From: Planctomycetia bacterium
GTDB lineage: Bacteria > Planctomycetota > Phycisphaerae > UBA1845 > UTPLA1
Direction: 5' to 3'
Assembly (NCBI GenBank): GCA_015200345.1
Contig: CP054187.1
Span: 1,224,470 to 1,288,469 of the forward strand
DNA length: 64,000 bases
The stretch's first letter is position 1; every line of letters begins with the position of its first letter. Below the pieces are notes generated by a model. That model saw nothing but the letters and a program-made list of their open reading frames with translations, had not been told where the DNA came from and searched no databases. Shown here one piece after another: positions 18,633 to 28,537 of the stretch. Both the position numbers and the translations under genes were made by a program.

Positions 18633-19577
18633 TCATTCCTGCTGATACAGCGGCGTGCTCAAGTACCGCTCCCCGCTGCTGGGCAGGATCACCACGATCA
18701 GCTTGCCGGCCATGTCCGGCCGGCGCGCCACCTGGTCGGCCGCGCACAGCGCCGAGCCGGACGAGATGCCGCAGAGGATGCCTTCTTCCTTTGCTGCTCG
18801 GCGTGCCCACGCCATCGAGTCGGCCGAGTTCACGCGCACAATCTCATCATAGATATCTGTATTTAATATCCCCGGCACGAATCCCGCGCCGATGCCCTGG
18901 ATCATGTGCTTGCCGCGCTGAAGCGGCTGACCCGCGCGATGCTGCGTCAGAATCGGGCTTTCCTCCGGCTCGACGGCGATGCACTGGAACGACGGCTTCT
19001 TCTTCTTCAACACTTCGCCGACGCCCGTGATCGTCCCCCCGGTGCCGATGCCCGCCACCAGCACATCGGCCCGCCCGTCGGTGTCTTCCCATATCTCTAC
19101 CGCAGTAGTTCTACGATGAATCTCCGGGTTCGCCGGATTGTCAAACTGCTGCGGCATGAAACTGCCCGGCGTCTGGGCCGCCAGCTCCTGCGCCTTGGCG
19201 ATCGCCCCGGGCATCCCGTCGGCCGGCGGCGTCAGCACGAGGTTCGCCCCCAGCGCGCGGAGCAACTGCCGCCGCTCCATGCTCATCGACTCGGGCATCA
19301 CCAGCGTCAGCTTGTAGCCCTTCGCGGCGCAGACGAACGCCAGCGCGATGCCGGTGTTGCCGCTGGTCGGCTCGATGATGTGCGTCCGCGGCGTGATCTT
19401 CCCCGCCGCCTCGCCCGCCTCGATCATCGACACCCCGATGCGGTCCTTCACGCTCGAAAGCGGATTGAAGAACTCCAGCTTGGCGTAGACTTCGGCCTTC
19501 GATTGGATGATCTTGTTGATCCGCACGAGCGGCGTGCGGCCGATGGTCTCGGTGATGTTCTGGTAGAGCCGTGCCAT
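18633..19577 (-). CDS. cysK: Cysteine synthase A (O-acetylserine sulfhydrylase)
   Basis: The 314-residue enzyme makes L-cysteine from O-acetylserine and sulfide using PLP. Present are the PLP Lys in [11 protein letters not shown], the substrate loop EPTSGNTGI, the phosphate-binding [10 protein letters not shown] and the C-terminal GISSGSA. The start is set at 19577 (ATG GCA CGG), which matches the family's N-terminus ([18 protein letters not shown]); the open frame continues upstream without homology. It is convergent with the TetR gene and divergent from the glycine-repeat gene. Confidence 0.97.
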   Translation of the reverse strand: MARLYQNITETIGRTPLVRINKIIQSKAEVYAKLEFFNPLSSVKDRIGVSMIEAGEAAGKITPRTHIIEPTSGNTGIALAFVCAAKGYKLTLVMPESMSMERRQLLRALGANLVLTPPADGMPGAIAKAQELAAQTPGSFMPQQFDNPANPEIHRRTTAVEIWEDTDGRADVLVAGIGTGGTITGVGEVLKKKKPSFQCIAVEPEESPILTQHRAGQPLQRGKHMIQGIGAGFVPGILNTDIYDEIVRVNSADSMAWARRAAKEEGILCGISSGSALCAADQVARRPDMAGKLIVVILPSSGERYLSTPLYQQE

Positions 19578-19761
19578 GTGAAGGGTTCCCTGTGAATCGC
19601 CCTGCCCTGCGGCAGGATGCGGTGAGTACACTTTTTGCGATAGAGAACGGGAAATCCGCCGTTCATAATAGGAAAGCGGGTGATCGGGCGTCAATGCTTC
19701 CCATACACGGGCATCCATCGCTTTGCGCCTCGCGCCGTGCGTGCGACCGGGAGCCATCCCT

Positions 19762-20412
19762 ATGGAAGATGCCGAGCAAATAAAACAAGAGCTGGCGATG
19801 CTGGAGCGCGAAAACGCCCGGTTGCGAGCGCGGTTGCGGAACACACCCTTTGCCAGCGAGTCCACCAACCCGACGTTCAACGCCTTGGAATTTCGCAAGG
19901 CGCTCTATTACTACGTTCGCATCAGCCTGCTTGGATTGGTTCCGGTTCAACTGGCGGCGGTCCTGCTCTGGCTCCGCGGCGGCGTGCCCAAGGGGCTACC
20001 CAGCCTCGGACCAATCCCCTTTTTCGATTTCGCCGGACTACAAAGCGGCATCATGCCGGGCATCGGAATCGGCTTGGTCGCCATCGGGGGCTTGGCCGTA
20101 GGTCTGATCGCGTTCGGCGGCATGGCGGTCGGCGTCTTCGCCTTCGGCGGCGGATCCCTGGGCGTGTTTGCGTTTGGCGGCGGAGCAATTGGGGTGATCG
20201 CCGTCGGCGGCGGAGCCGTGGGACTCGTTTCGCTGGGCGGCGGCGGCGCGGGGATCTACGTTTGTGCGGAGCGCGGAGCGGGGCGGTACGTTTTTTCCGT
20301 CCAACGACAGGACGACCGGGCCGTGGAATTCTTTACCCGCTGGTTGCCCCGACTGAAGAAAGCCCTGGTCCAGCCGCTGCCCGTCGTTCGGATCGACTGC
20401 CCCAGGATTTGA
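19762..20412 (+). CDS. Membrane protein with N-terminal coiled coil and a 10-residue glycine repeat
   Basis: The ATG at 19762 gives 216 residues. The first ~30 residues form a charged coiled coil ([20 protein letters not shown]). A transmembrane helix follows (about 55-75). Then come six exact-length decapeptide repeats (about 105-165) of the form [LGM]A[VI]G[LV][IF]A[FV]GG. This alternating small/large pattern suggests a glycine-zipper stack or a membrane-associated solenoid. Similar glycine-rich repeats occur in other planctomycete proteins I have seen. The C-terminus is basic and amphipathic. The function is unknown. Confidence 0.8.
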   Translation: MEDAEQIKQELAMLERENARLRARLRNTPFASESTNPTFNALEFRKALYYYVRISLLGLVPVQLAAVLLWLRGGVPKGLPSLGPIPFFDFAGLQSGIMPGIGIGLVAIGGLAVGLIAFGGMAVGVFAFGGGSLGVFAFGGGAIGVIAVGGGAVGLVSLGGGGAGIYVCAERGAGRYVFSVQRQDDRAVEFFTRWLPRLKKALVQPLPVVRIDCPRI

Positions 20413-20456
20413 TTTTCGATCGTAACGGTCTTATTAACAGACGGTTAAGATTATCG

Positions 20457-20483
20457 TTGACAGGCCCGTCCGGCGGCGATACA
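20457..20483 (+). promoter_or_regulatory. Possible promoter upstream of the 76-aa gene
   Basis: A consensus TTGACA (20457-20462) is followed after about 15-16 bp by a weak -10 (GATACA, 20478-20483). It precedes the 76-aa gene by about 90 bp. Confidence 0.35.
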
Positions 20484-20570
20484 CCTTATCCCGGCGTGGT
20501 CAAAGGGTGTGAATGGACTCGTGCACGACGTGGCAGGAGTGTTTCGGCACCACGCAAAGGAGTTTGAATC

Positions 20571-20801
20571 ATGTCTCGCCGGATGATTCAACGGTTGAAA
20601 CTGGTATCGGCTGCACTGGGGTTTGGTATTGCTTTCGGGCCGCTGACTTGCGTGCGCTCGATGGGCGAGTTCGGCATGCCGGGATTGGCGGCAGTCGGGG
20701 CTGTTGGCTTGGCTACGACGTCCATTCAAAACGCCGAGCAACCCAGCCCGAACCTCGCATGGCCCGCCCTGCCGATCGAGCATCGGTCTACCGGCGGGTG
20801 A
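20571..20801 (+). CDS. Small predicted exported protein (76 aa)
   Basis: AAGGAG 8 nt before the ATG is one of the best ribosome sites in the window. The product has a basic start (MSRRMIQRLKL) and a hydrophobic stretch up to about residue 25, which could be a signal or membrane helix. A Gly/Ala-rich part and a Pro-containing tail follow. It resembles no family I know. Confidence 0.65.
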   Translation: MSRRMIQRLKLVSAALGFGIAFGPLTCVRSMGEFGMPGLAAVGAVGLATTSIQNAEQPSPNLAWPALPIEHRSTGG

Positions 20802-20982
20802 CCAGGCGACCCGCAAGCATCGTCAACCCGGTCCATCGCTCGCCGCGTGATAATCTGGTGTGGCGGGCACAATCCCCCTATCACCATTCAAGATCGGCAC
20901 CGTCAGCCAATTGCTCGGGTACCCCTTCCGCGCGCTTCGCGCTCGCGGATCGCCGGTCAATCAGTTCGGAGGAAACTGCGTG

Positions 20983-23235
20983 ATGCGAAACGGGCGTTTG
21001 TACGGATGGTTCAGTTATGTCCTTTTCACGTTGGCTGGTTGCGCGGGACCGAAACCGACCGAGCCGGCTGGGATCGACACCCAGTTCCTGCGCGACTTCG
21101 CCGAGACGCGCGGCTACTCCTGCGGCCAGCCAACCGGTTTCGCACTCACGCCGAGCGGCGATGCGATGCTCTTTCTGCGGAGCGGCCCGCGTGACGTGGT
21201 TCGCAATCTGTTCGAGATCAGCACGGCCGACGGGTTGATGAAGATTCGCGCGACGGCGGACGATCTGCTTGGCGGCAAGGAAGAGGTGCTGACGGTCGAA
21301 GAGAAGGCGCGGCGCGAGCGGCAGCGCGTGACGGCGCGCGGGCTGGCGTCGTTCTCGCTGTCCGAAGACGGCAAGCTGATTCTCACGAGCTTGAGCGGCA
21401 AGCTGTACGTCATCCAACGGGAGGACGGCAAGATTCTCACACTCCCCGACGACGCGGCCGGCGCGCCGATCGACCCGAAGTTCTCGCCCGATGGTCGGTT
21501 TGTCTCGTGCGTGCGCGGGCACGATCTGTACGTGATCGAGCTGGCGACCATGTCGCAACGGCGTCTCACCGAGGGCGGCACGGCCGATGTCTCGCACGGC
21601 TTGGCGGAGTTCGTGGCGCAGGAGGAGATGGGCCGTTCGAGCGGGTATTGGTGGAGCGGTGATTCGCAGTGGATCGCGTTCGAAGAAGCAGACGTGCGCG
21701 AGGTGGAGACGCTGTACATCGCCGACGCGCGCCATCCCGAGCAGCCGCCACAAGGCTGGCGCTACCCGCGTGCCGGGACGGCCAATGCAAAAGTCCGATT
21801 GGGGATTGTTTCGGTGACCGGAGGCGAGCCTCGCTGGGTCGCCTGGGATTGGAACGCGTATCCGTACCTGGCGACCGTGCATTGGGGGAAGGATTCGCCG
21901 CTGACGATGTACGTCCAGACGCGCGATCAGAGAACATGCCAATTGTTGATGGTGGATGAAAGGACGGGTCGAGCGACGACGCTGTTGACGGAGACGGACG
22001 ACGCGTGGATCAACATCGACTCGGACATGCCGCGGTGGTTGCCAGGCGGCGAGCAGTTTTTGTGGACGAGCGAGCGCAGCGGCGAGTGGGAGCTGGAGCT
22101 TCGGCGGCGCGACGGCTCGGTGGTGAAGACCTACCGTCCCGGTTCGGCGAAGCTGTACGGCGTCGTGGCGGTGGACGGCGCACGGCGCGAGGTCGTGGTG
22201 AGCGGTAGCGTCGATCCGACGCAGACGCACTTGTATCGCATCGCGCTGGACGGCGGCGAAGTCGTCGCGCTGACGCGCGAACCGGGCAGCCATTCGGGCA
22301 AGTTTTCGCGCGATGGCAACGTCTGGGTGCACACGGCTTCGCTGGCCGACGGCACGATCAGCCACGTTGTCCGCTGGCGCGATGCGACCCTGCGCGGCGA
22401 ACTGCCGAGCGGCGCCGAGCAGCCGCCCTTTACACCGAAGCCCGAGCTGACGACCGTCGAGACAAGCGGGCGAACGTATCACGCCTCCATCCTGCGGCCG
22501 CGCAACTTTGACAAGAGTCGTAAATACCCCGTCATCAACTACGTCTACGGCGGGCCGCACAGCAACATGGTCCATGCCGCGGCGCGCGGCTACCTCCGCC
22601 AGCAGTGGATTGCCGATCAGGGATTCATCATCGTGTCCATCGACGGGCGCGGCACCGAGCGGCGCGGTCGTGAATGGGAGCGAGCCATCGCCCGGAATGT
22701 GATCGACGGACCGCTCGCCGATCAGGCCGATGCGATGCTCGCCCTCGGCGAGAAGTATCGCGAGCTGGACCTGTCGCGCGTCGGCATCTACGGCTGGTCC
22801 TTCGGCGGGTACTTCGCCACGATGGCGGTGTTGAAGCGGCCGGATGTGTTCCATGCGGCGGTGGCCGGCGCGCCGGTGATCGACTGGGCCGATTACGACA
22901 CGCACTACACCGAGCGGTACATGGGCACGCCGAAGGACAACGCAGCCGGGTACGAAGCGTGCAGCGCGCTGACGTATGCTGCCGATCTGCGACGCCCGTT
23001 GCTGCTGATTCACGGCACGACGGACGACAATGTCTACTTTACGCACACACTGAAGATGGCCGAGGCGCTGTTCCGCGCGGGGCGCGATTACGATCTGCTG
23101 GCCCTGGCGGGTTTCACGCACATGGTGCCCGATCCGAACGTGAACGTGCGGTTGTATGAACGGATCGTGCGGTACTTCCGCAAGCATCTGATCGAAACGA
23201 CGCCCCAGTCGGTCGCAGCCGAGTCAGCGCCGTAG
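20983..23235 (+). CDS. Dipeptidyl peptidase IV-like serine peptidase (family S9B), lipoprotein
   Basis: The ATG at 20983 has GGAGG 10 nt upstream and opens a lipoprotein signal ending in LAGC, so the enzyme is likely anchored in the envelope. Of 750 residues, about 40-490 form the beta-propeller, including a [15 protein letters not shown] segment of the DPP-IV N-terminal domain with its Glu region. Residues ~500-740 form the hydrolase domain with Ser606 in GWSFGGY, Asp681/682 in TTDDNV and His713 in FTHMV. The family removes X-Pro dipeptides from peptide N-termini, so a role in scavenging peptides is inferred. Confidence 0.95.
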   Translation: MRNGRLYGWFSYVLFTLAGCAGPKPTEPAGIDTQFLRDFAETRGYSCGQPTGFALTPSGDAMLFLRSGPRDVVRNLFEISTADGLMKIRATADDLLGGKEEVLTVEEKARRERQRVTARGLASFSLSEDGKLILTSLSGKLYVIQREDGKILTLPDDAAGAPIDPKFSPDGRFVSCVRGHDLYVIELATMSQRRLTEGGTADVSHGLAEFVAQEEMGRSSGYWWSGDSQWIAFEEADVREVETLYIADARHPEQPPQGWRYPRAGTANAKVRLGIVSVTGGEPRWVAWDWNAYPYLATVHWGKDSPLTMYVQTRDQRTCQLLMVDERTGRATTLLTETDDAWINIDSDMPRWLPGGEQFLWTSERSGEWELELRRRDGSVVKTYRPGSAKLYGVVAVDGARREVVVSGSVDPTQTHLYRIALDGGEVVALTREPGSHSGKFSRDGNVWVHTASLADGTISHVVRWRDATLRGELPSGAEQPPFTPKPELTTVETSGRTYHASILRPRNFDKSRKYPVINYVYGGPHSNMVHAAARGYLRQQWIADQGFIIVSIDGRGTERRGREWERAIARNVIDGPLADQADAMLALGEKYRELDLSRVGIYGWSFGGYFATMAVLKRPDVFHAAVAGAPVIDWADYDTHYTERYMGTPKDNAAGYEACSALTYAADLRRPLLLIHGTTDDNVYFTHTLKMAEALFRAGRDYDLLALAGFTHMVPDPNVNVRLYERIVRYFRKHLIETTPQSVAAESAP

Positions 23236-23280
23236 CACGGCCGCTTCATCCAAGCAGCGCGCCTTCGCCGCGAACAACTC

Positions 23281-23327
23281 GATTGCTTGCGCGGTCGGCA
23301 TTCTTCTCCGATTGCTTGCGCAATCGG
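23281..23327. repeat. Two related palindromic elements between convergent genes
   Basis: GATTGCTTGCGCGGTCGG (23281-23298) and CCGATTGCTTGCGCAATCGG (23308-23327) are near copies. The second is a perfect 8-bp stem with a TTGC loop. A similar GCGATCGCTTGC...GCAAGCGG word follows the sulfatase gene at about 34548. They look like REP-type elements; a bidirectional terminator role is possible, although no T-run follows. Confidence 0.55.
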
Positions 23328-23387
23328 CGCCTCGGAACGGATGCTTCGCGCAGTTCGCTCATTGAAACCGCGCCGGGCTTCCCATGA

Positions 23388-24752
23388 TCAGCGCATCGCT
23401 CGCAGCGCTTCGCGCATCTTGCCGACGACTTCGTCCACCAGTTCGGCCTTCACATCCAGCACCGGCCGCAGGCGAATCGACTTCTCGCCGCAGCGAATCA
23501 CCAGCAGCCCCACCTGCCAGCAGGCCTTCCAGAAACGATTGCGCGTCTCGGTGTCGGGCAGATCGAAAGCCAGCATCAGACCGCGACCGCGCACGGCCGT
23601 GATGCACGGCTCCTCGGCGGCGAGGTTCTGCAACTGTTGCAGGAAGCGCTCGCCCATGCGCCGGGCGTTGTCGGCGAGATTCTCGCGCTCGTAGATCGTG
23701 AGTAAATGCGTCGAGCGCACCATGTCCACGAGGTTGCCGCCCCAGGTGCTGTTGATGCGGCTGCTCTTGCGGAAGACGTTCTCGGGCACTTCGTCCAGCC
23801 GCGGACCGGCCATGATCCCCGCGAGCTGCACCTTCTTGGCGAAGGCGAAGATGTCGGGCCGCACGCCGAAATGCTCGAAGCACCAGTTGCGCCCGGTGAC
23901 GCCCATTCCGCACTGCACTTCGTCGAAGATGAGCAGCATGTCATGTTGATCGCAGAGCCGTCGCAGGGTCTGGAAAAACTCCGGGCGGAAATGGCGATCA
24001 CCGCCCTCGCCCTGGATTGGCTCGATGATGACGCAGCAGATTCTGTTCGGCCGCGCGGCGAGGGCGGCGAGGATCTCCGACTCGGTCTGCTTCTCGTCGG
24101 CGACGACGCGCTGGCTGCGCTGCGGCTCGGGCAGAGCGAAATCAATCGGCGGCGCGCTGACGCGCGGCCAGTCGAACTTCGCGAAATAGCGTACCTTGTT
24201 CGGATCGGTGTTCGTGAGCGACATCGTGTAACCGGTGCGTCCGTGGAAGCAGTTCTTGAAATGCAAAACGTCGGTGCCGATCTCGCCTCGGCCGGCGGCG
24301 ATGTTCTTCTGCACTTTCCAGTCCATGGCGGCCTTCAGCGCGTTCTCGACGCCCAGCGCGCCGCCTTCGATGAAGAAGTACCGCTCCATGCCCTCGACGC
24401 CTAGCACGCGGGAGAAGGTGTTCACAAACCGGGCGTAGGCCGCGGTGTACACGTCGCTGTTGGCGACTTTCACCATGGCCGCGTCGAGCAGATCCTCGCG
24501 CACATCGGGCCGGTCGAAGTGCGGATGATTGAACCCGATCGGCAGCGAGGCGTAGAAGCCGTACATGTCGATCATCGTGCGATTCGTGGAGGCATCGAAG
24601 AAGTAGCAGCCTCGGCTGCGCGACCGGTCGAAGACCATCTCGAACCCGTCCACGAGGATGTGCTTCTTCAGGTCCGTCAGGACATCGCGGGCTGTGATTT
24701 CGTTGCGAAATCCGTGCGTGCTTGTGTTCATGGGGTGACTCGATTCGATCAT
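23388..24752 (-). CDS. lat: L-lysine 6-aminotransferase (PLP class III)
   Basis: The enzyme moves the epsilon-amino group of lysine to 2-oxoglutarate, giving allysine/piperideine-6-carboxylate, the first step of a lysine degradation route. The Lat family pattern is clear: DMYGFYASLPIGFNHP near the start, FFIEGGALGVENALKAAMDW, FHGRTGYTMSLTNTDP, EPIQGEGGDRHFRPEF, IFDEVQCGMG, and the PLP Lys in FAKKVQLAG. The length is 454 residues from 24752 or 447 from the ATG at 24731; neither has a strong ribosome site. The upstream 45-aa gene has the same orientation but is 147 bp away. Confidence 0.92.
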   Translation of the reverse strand: MIESSHPMNTSTHGFRNEITARDVLTDLKKHILVDGFEMVFDRSRSRGCYFFDASTNRTMIDMYGFYASLPIGFNHPHFDRPDVREDLLDAAMVKVANSDVYTAAYARFVNTFSRVLGVEGMERYFFIEGGALGVENALKAAMDWKVQKNIAAGRGEIGTDVLHFKNCFHGRTGYTMSLTNTDPNKVRYFAKFDWPRVSAPPIDFALPEPQRSQRVVADEKQTESEILAALAARPNRICCVIIEPIQGEGGDRHFRPEFFQTLRRLCDQHDMLLIFDEVQCGMGVTGRNWCFEHFGVRPDIFAFAKKVQLAGIMAGPRLDEVPENVFRKSSRINSTWGGNLVDMVRSTHLLTIYERENLADNARRMGERFLQQLQNLAAEEPCITAVRGRGLMLAFDLPDTETRNRFWKACWQVGLLVIRCGEKSIRLRPVLDVKAELVDEVVGKMREALRAMR

Positions 24753-24899
24753 GACCGGACGACGGCGTCCGGGATTCCCGGCCGGCGAACCGGGAGGCGT
24801 TCAGCTTGGTTCAACGCGGTCTCCGCGCAATTGCCGCGCGGGACCATACGATCATTCCATCGGTTACAGGAAAAGGAGCGACGCAGCCGGCCGGCGGCG

Positions 24900-25037
24900 T
24901 CACTCGTTGAAGACGGTGGACATGAAGACCGAGACGCCGGTTGTGGGCCGGCGGCAGCGCAGGCCGCGGTGCTCGAGGAACCAGTAGCGCGAACCGTCGA
25001 TGCGGCCTTCGGAGATGGCGGTCAGATCAGGGTGCAT
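24900..25037 (-). CDS. Very small uncharacterised protein (45 aa)
   Basis: The frame from the ATG at 25037 reads MHPDLTAISEGRIDGSRYWF, then a short basic stretch with LRCRRP, and ends MSTVFNE. An in-frame stop lies 12 codons upstream (between a TTG and the preceding gene region), so the protein cannot be much longer. Its strand-specific, protein-like composition (aromatic and charged mix, no low complexity) argues for a real gene. The ribosome site is weak. It may be transcribed with the lysine aminotransferase downstream. The function is unknown. Confidence 0.5.
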   Translation of the reverse strand: MHPDLTAISEGRIDGSRYWFLEHRGLRCRRPTTGVSVFMSTVFNE

Positions 25038-25160
25038 GACAACTTCGCCGAAAAACAACGTTTGTCCCAATCATAGCCCGCGGGACGGCCCTCTGCAATG
25101 GTGGCACGGTTGACCGAGTCCGCTTTGACGCCGCCCGGCGCGTCGGGATACTGTAATGCC

Positions 25161-25544
25161 ATGAGAATCATCGGCCACGGGATGGACTTGATTGAAACGC
25201 AGCGGATCGACCGCATTCGGCAGGAGCACCCCGATCGGTTTCTGGAGCGCATCCTGACGCCAAGTGAACGGGGCTACTGCGAGCGGCGGAAGTTTCCGCT
25301 GCCGCACATCGCGGGGAGGTTTGCCGCGAAGGAGGCGATTCTCAAGGCGCTGGGCACAGGCTGGCGCGGGCAGATCGCCTGGACCGACATGGAGATTCTC
25401 AACGACGAGGCGGGCAAGCCGCAGGTCGCATTGAGCGGGCACACGGAAGTGATCGCGCGGGGGCTGGGCGTGTCGCGCATTCTGCTAAGCATCACGCACA
25501 CGGAGCACTACGCGGCCGCCAGCGCGATCGCCGTCGGCGAATAG
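25161..25544 (+). CDS. acpS: Holo-[acyl-carrier-protein] synthase
   Basis: The 127-residue enzyme attaches 4'-phosphopantetheine from CoA to apo-ACP, activating fatty acid synthesis. The magnesium-binding HGMDLIETQRI (GxDxxE) and the FAAKEAILKALGTG motif are both present, and the length is typical. The ATG at 25161 matches the family's MRIIGHG start; the upstream open frame is not conserved-looking. It is divergent from the 45-aa gene and convergent with the carbamate kinase gene. Confidence 0.96.
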   Translation: MRIIGHGMDLIETQRIDRIRQEHPDRFLERILTPSERGYCERRKFPLPHIAGRFAAKEAILKALGTGWRGQIAWTDMEILNDEAGKPQVALSGHTEVIARGLGVSRILLSITHTEHYAAASAIAVGE

Positions 25545-25644
25545 ATCGTTCCGATCGGTCTCCCACCGCGCACAGCGAGCCAATCGCGCGAACGATCGAA
25601 GGCGCAAACGCGGCGTCCGGCCGCATCGGCCTGAAGCATTTGCG

Positions 25645-26637
25645 TCAAATACTTGTCACCATGCGGTTCTGCGTGGACGCGGCAGACGGTTCTTCGCGTG
25701 TGATCGTCGTGCCGCAGCGGCCCTCCAGCGCCGCGGGCAGGTCCGACCAGTCGGTGATGATCGCGCGGGCATTGGGATTGGTCGACCGGCGCAGGAAATC
25801 GACCGCGGCGCGAATCTTCGGAAGCATCGAGCCGGCGGCGAAGTGACCGTCCGACTCGAGTTGCTGGAGCCGCGCGAGGCCGATCCGCCGCACCGGCTGC
25901 TGTGCGGGCTTGCGATAGTTGATGTACACCGCATCGACGCCCGTCAGAATCGCCAGAACGTCGGCATCGACCTCGGCCGCCAGGATCGCGCTGGTCAGAT
26001 CTTTGTCGATGACGGCTTCGACGCCTTCGTAGCGGCCGTCCGGCAGTTGCACAACAGGGATTCCGCCGCCGCCGGCGGCGATGAGCAACCGGCCCTGGGC
26101 AACAAGCTCCTTCAGTACGTCGATTTCCACGATCCGAACGGGGCGCGGGCTGGCGACGACGCGGCGATATCCTCGACCGCTGTCTTCGACAACGTGCCAG
26201 CCGTCGCGTTGTTCGTGCAGTTTCGCGGCCGCTTCATCGAGGAACGGGCCGATCGGTTTGGTCGGGTTGGTGAACGCCGGATCGGCGCGATCCACCAGCA
26301 CGCTCGTCACGAGGGCCGCCGGCAGACGCGGCAGGCCTCGCACGATCAGCTCGTTGCCCCACGTTTGCGCGATCATGTAGCCCATGCCGGCCTGTGTGTC
26401 CGCGACGGCCAGCCCCAGGTCAATCGGGTAAACGCTATTCGACGCGATCTCGACGCGCCGCATGATCGACCCGACCTGCGGACCGTTGCCGTGCGTGACG
26501 GTGACCTGCCATCCACGCTCGACCAGATCAGCCAGCGGGACGGCCATCTCTCGACTGTGACGGAATTGATCGGCGATGTCGCCCGTGCCTCCGGGCGTGA
26601 CCAGCGCGTTGCCGCCGATGGCGACGACTATTTTCAT
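25645..26637 (-). CDS. arcC: Carbamate kinase
   Basis: The 330-residue amino-acid-kinase-fold enzyme interconverts carbamoyl phosphate + ADP with carbamate + ATP, usually at the end of arginine deiminase or agmatine pathways. Motifs seen are AIGGNAL at the start, VTHGNGPQVG, DTQAGMGY, GLLIAAGGGGIPV-like, VIDKDLTSAILA and the C-terminal GSMLPKIRAAVDF. The start at 26637 matches the family's MKIVVAIGG. No arcA/arcB genes are in the window. It follows the pilus operon by 157 bp on the same strand. Confidence 0.95.
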   Translation of the reverse strand: MKIVVAIGGNALVTPGGTGDIADQFRHSREMAVPLADLVERGWQVTVTHGNGPQVGSIMRRVEIASNSVYPIDLGLAVADTQAGMGYMIAQTWGNELIVRGLPRLPAALVTSVLVDRADPAFTNPTKPIGPFLDEAAAKLHEQRDGWHVVEDSGRGYRRVVASPRPVRIVEIDVLKELVAQGRLLIAAGGGGIPVVQLPDGRYEGVEAVIDKDLTSAILAAEVDADVLAILTGVDAVYINYRKPAQQPVRRIGLARLQQLESDGHFAAGSMLPKIRAAVDFLRRSTNPNARAIITDWSDLPAALEGRCGTTITREEPSAASTQNRMVTSI

Positions 26638-26794
26638 GGCAGACAGGCTCCGTCCGTCGGAACCGCGCCATGCCGATGGCAGGCGGCCGGTTCCGTCTAC
26701 AGATTCTAACATCGACCGACGGGATCGGCCGGGATGAGCAGGCGGCGGGAGGAACGCGCCGAAGGCGGCGTCAACACCGGCAGCGGCGGAGGGT

Positions 26795-28480
26795 TCATGG
26801 CCGGGCGTTTCGGGCGAGATCCGACAGGCGCTTGTAAATGGGGTCCTTCAAATCGCGCGCCAGCGATCGCTCGAACAGGACGCCGTCCGACGCGTTGGCG
26901 TAGACGAGCGTCGCGTCGTTCTTGCCGCCGCCGCGGTCGAAGTCGATGTCCACGCATACGGTTCCGGTGGAAAAATCGGGTCGCCCGGGGCGCTTGTCTT
27001 TCTTGCCGATCTCTTCGCCGGCGCTGATCTTGAACTCCTGCCGCGACGCACCGGCGCGGGTCACCTTGAACACCGCGACGGTGACTTCGTTCTTCGCTTT
27101 GTCGGCCTTGGTCAGGTAGAAGTAGGTATCGCTTTTGATCTCGACCGGGCGCGACTCGGGCGACCAGTCGCTGAAGACCGTCAGCCGCTGCGCGTCGCGC
27201 GGGTTGCGCAGCTCGCCCGTGTTGCCCGCGAAGATATTCAAGACTTCGTAGCGGATGCGATAGACGTAAGTATGGCCGGGGACCGGCGTGAGGTCGTGCG
27301 CCAGGATCGGCATCAGCCTGCGCGGGTCGCGCGGCGACGATTTGGCGAACGGGCGCAGCTCGCGCGGCAGCTTCTCGGGCAAGCGATCCAGGATCGCCTG
27401 TGCCGCCGCAACGTCCTTCTCCGGCACACCGGGCAACCCCACGACGCCTCGCGTCAAAACCAGGGCCGCATACGGATCGACGTCTTTGAACGGCTTGCGC
27501 CCCTTCAGCGCCGCGTTTGCCCAATCGAGCCACCGTTTGCTAAAGCGGCCCGGATTCGGCGCCGTCGGCGAATTGGCCGCCTCGCGATCGGGCGGTTCGT
27601 CGAGGTACGGCACCGCCGGAAGCTCCACTTTGTCTCCCGATGCCTGGTACTGACCGAACGGCGTCAAGACAATCGCCTCGCGCATCTCATCGAGCAGGCT
27701 GCGATAGGCCTCCATCCCTTGCACGCGCATGCGACCATCGGGCAACACCGTCAGAATCGGCCGCCGGGGTTCCTTAAACGGGAGGAACGTCTCGACGTCC
27801 TCCCACGCGCCGCCGGGGTCGTTCACATCGCGGCGCTGAAGATGAACCTTCGCGATTTGCAGGGTTGTGCCTTCGGGATACCGTTCGGCCAGAAACTTGC
27901 TCTGCTGCTCAACCAAGTCCACCTGCGCGGCGACGGAGACCCAGTTGGCGGTCACCACCTTTCCCGTGGTCTGGTCTTCGCGTTGACGCGGGTCGAAGGA
28001 TTCAAGTTCGGGCTTCGAGCGCAGGAACCGAAACGTGGAGCGACCGGAACTCAACACGGGAAGATCCGGCGAGACAAATCGCGCGAGATTGCGGCGATCT
28101 TCCGGCGCGGTCCGCATGATCGACACGAGCGGCGGGCCGAACGCGCCCGCACGGGGAAGCGACTTCGGCAGCTCCGCCATGCCCAGCAGCCCCTTTGCCT
28201 CGGGGCCGAACCACTCCGCAAGCTGCGCCACGGGGTCGTTCTTCGGATCGGACTCGGTCTCCTTGCGCGGCGGGTTGTACCGGGCCGACTGCACGGCCTG
28301 CCGCGCCTGCTCCGCCGCATCCGCGGCGGCCTGAATCAATTCCGCCGCGCTGCGATCGTTGACACTGAAACGCCCGCCGGCGAAACCGTAATACACCGCG
28401 CCGAGAAATCCGGCCGCGCAGACACCCAGGATGACCTTCTCCAGGTGCTTGTCGACAAAACTCACGTCTTTCTTGGCCAT
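26795..28480 (-). CDS. Single-pass membrane protein of the pilM operon (561 aa), function unknown
   Basis: The ATG at 28480 has GGAG 6 nt upstream. One transmembrane helix near the N-terminus (KVILGVCAAGFLGAVYYGF, about residues 15-35) is followed by a long periplasmic part. That part has a helical DAAEQARQAVQSAR region and, near the C-terminus, beta-rich segments with RIRYEVLNIFAGN and DWSPESRPVEI. No domain is recognised. Its position as third gene after pilM and a PilO-like gene suggests it replaces PilP or acts as a pilus inner-membrane partner; this is inference from context. Confidence 0.85.
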   Translation of the reverse strand: MAKKDVSFVDKHLEKVILGVCAAGFLGAVYYGFAGGRFSVNDRSAAELIQAAADAAEQARQAVQSARYNPPRKETESDPKNDPVAQLAEWFGPEAKGLLGMAELPKSLPRAGAFGPPLVSIMRTAPEDRRNLARFVSPDLPVLSSGRSTFRFLRSKPELESFDPRQREDQTTGKVVTANWVSVAAQVDLVEQQSKFLAERYPEGTTLQIAKVHLQRRDVNDPGGAWEDVETFLPFKEPRRPILTVLPDGRMRVQGMEAYRSLLDEMREAIVLTPFGQYQASGDKVELPAVPYLDEPPDREAANSPTAPNPGRFSKRWLDWANAALKGRKPFKDVDPYAALVLTRGVVGLPGVPEKDVAAAQAILDRLPEKLPRELRPFAKSSPRDPRRLMPILAHDLTPVPGHTYVYRIRYEVLNIFAGNTGELRNPRDAQRLTVFSDWSPESRPVEIKSDTYFYLTKADKAKNEVTVAVFKVTRAGASRQEFKISAGEEIGKKDKRPGRPDFSTGTVCVDIDFDRGGGKNDATLVYANASDGVLFERSLARDLKDPIYKRLSDLARNARP

Positions 28481-28537
28481 GACTGCTCCCGAGCAACTCC
28501 CTGACGCCTGTGGCACCCATTCTGCGCGGCGTCGCGG

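Noticed and set aside
20881..23187. 768-codon minus-strand frame opposite the DPP-IV-like gene
   Set aside because: High-GC antisense shadow; Arg/His-rich, no domain, no ribosome site, and fully covered by a gene with an intact catalytic triad.
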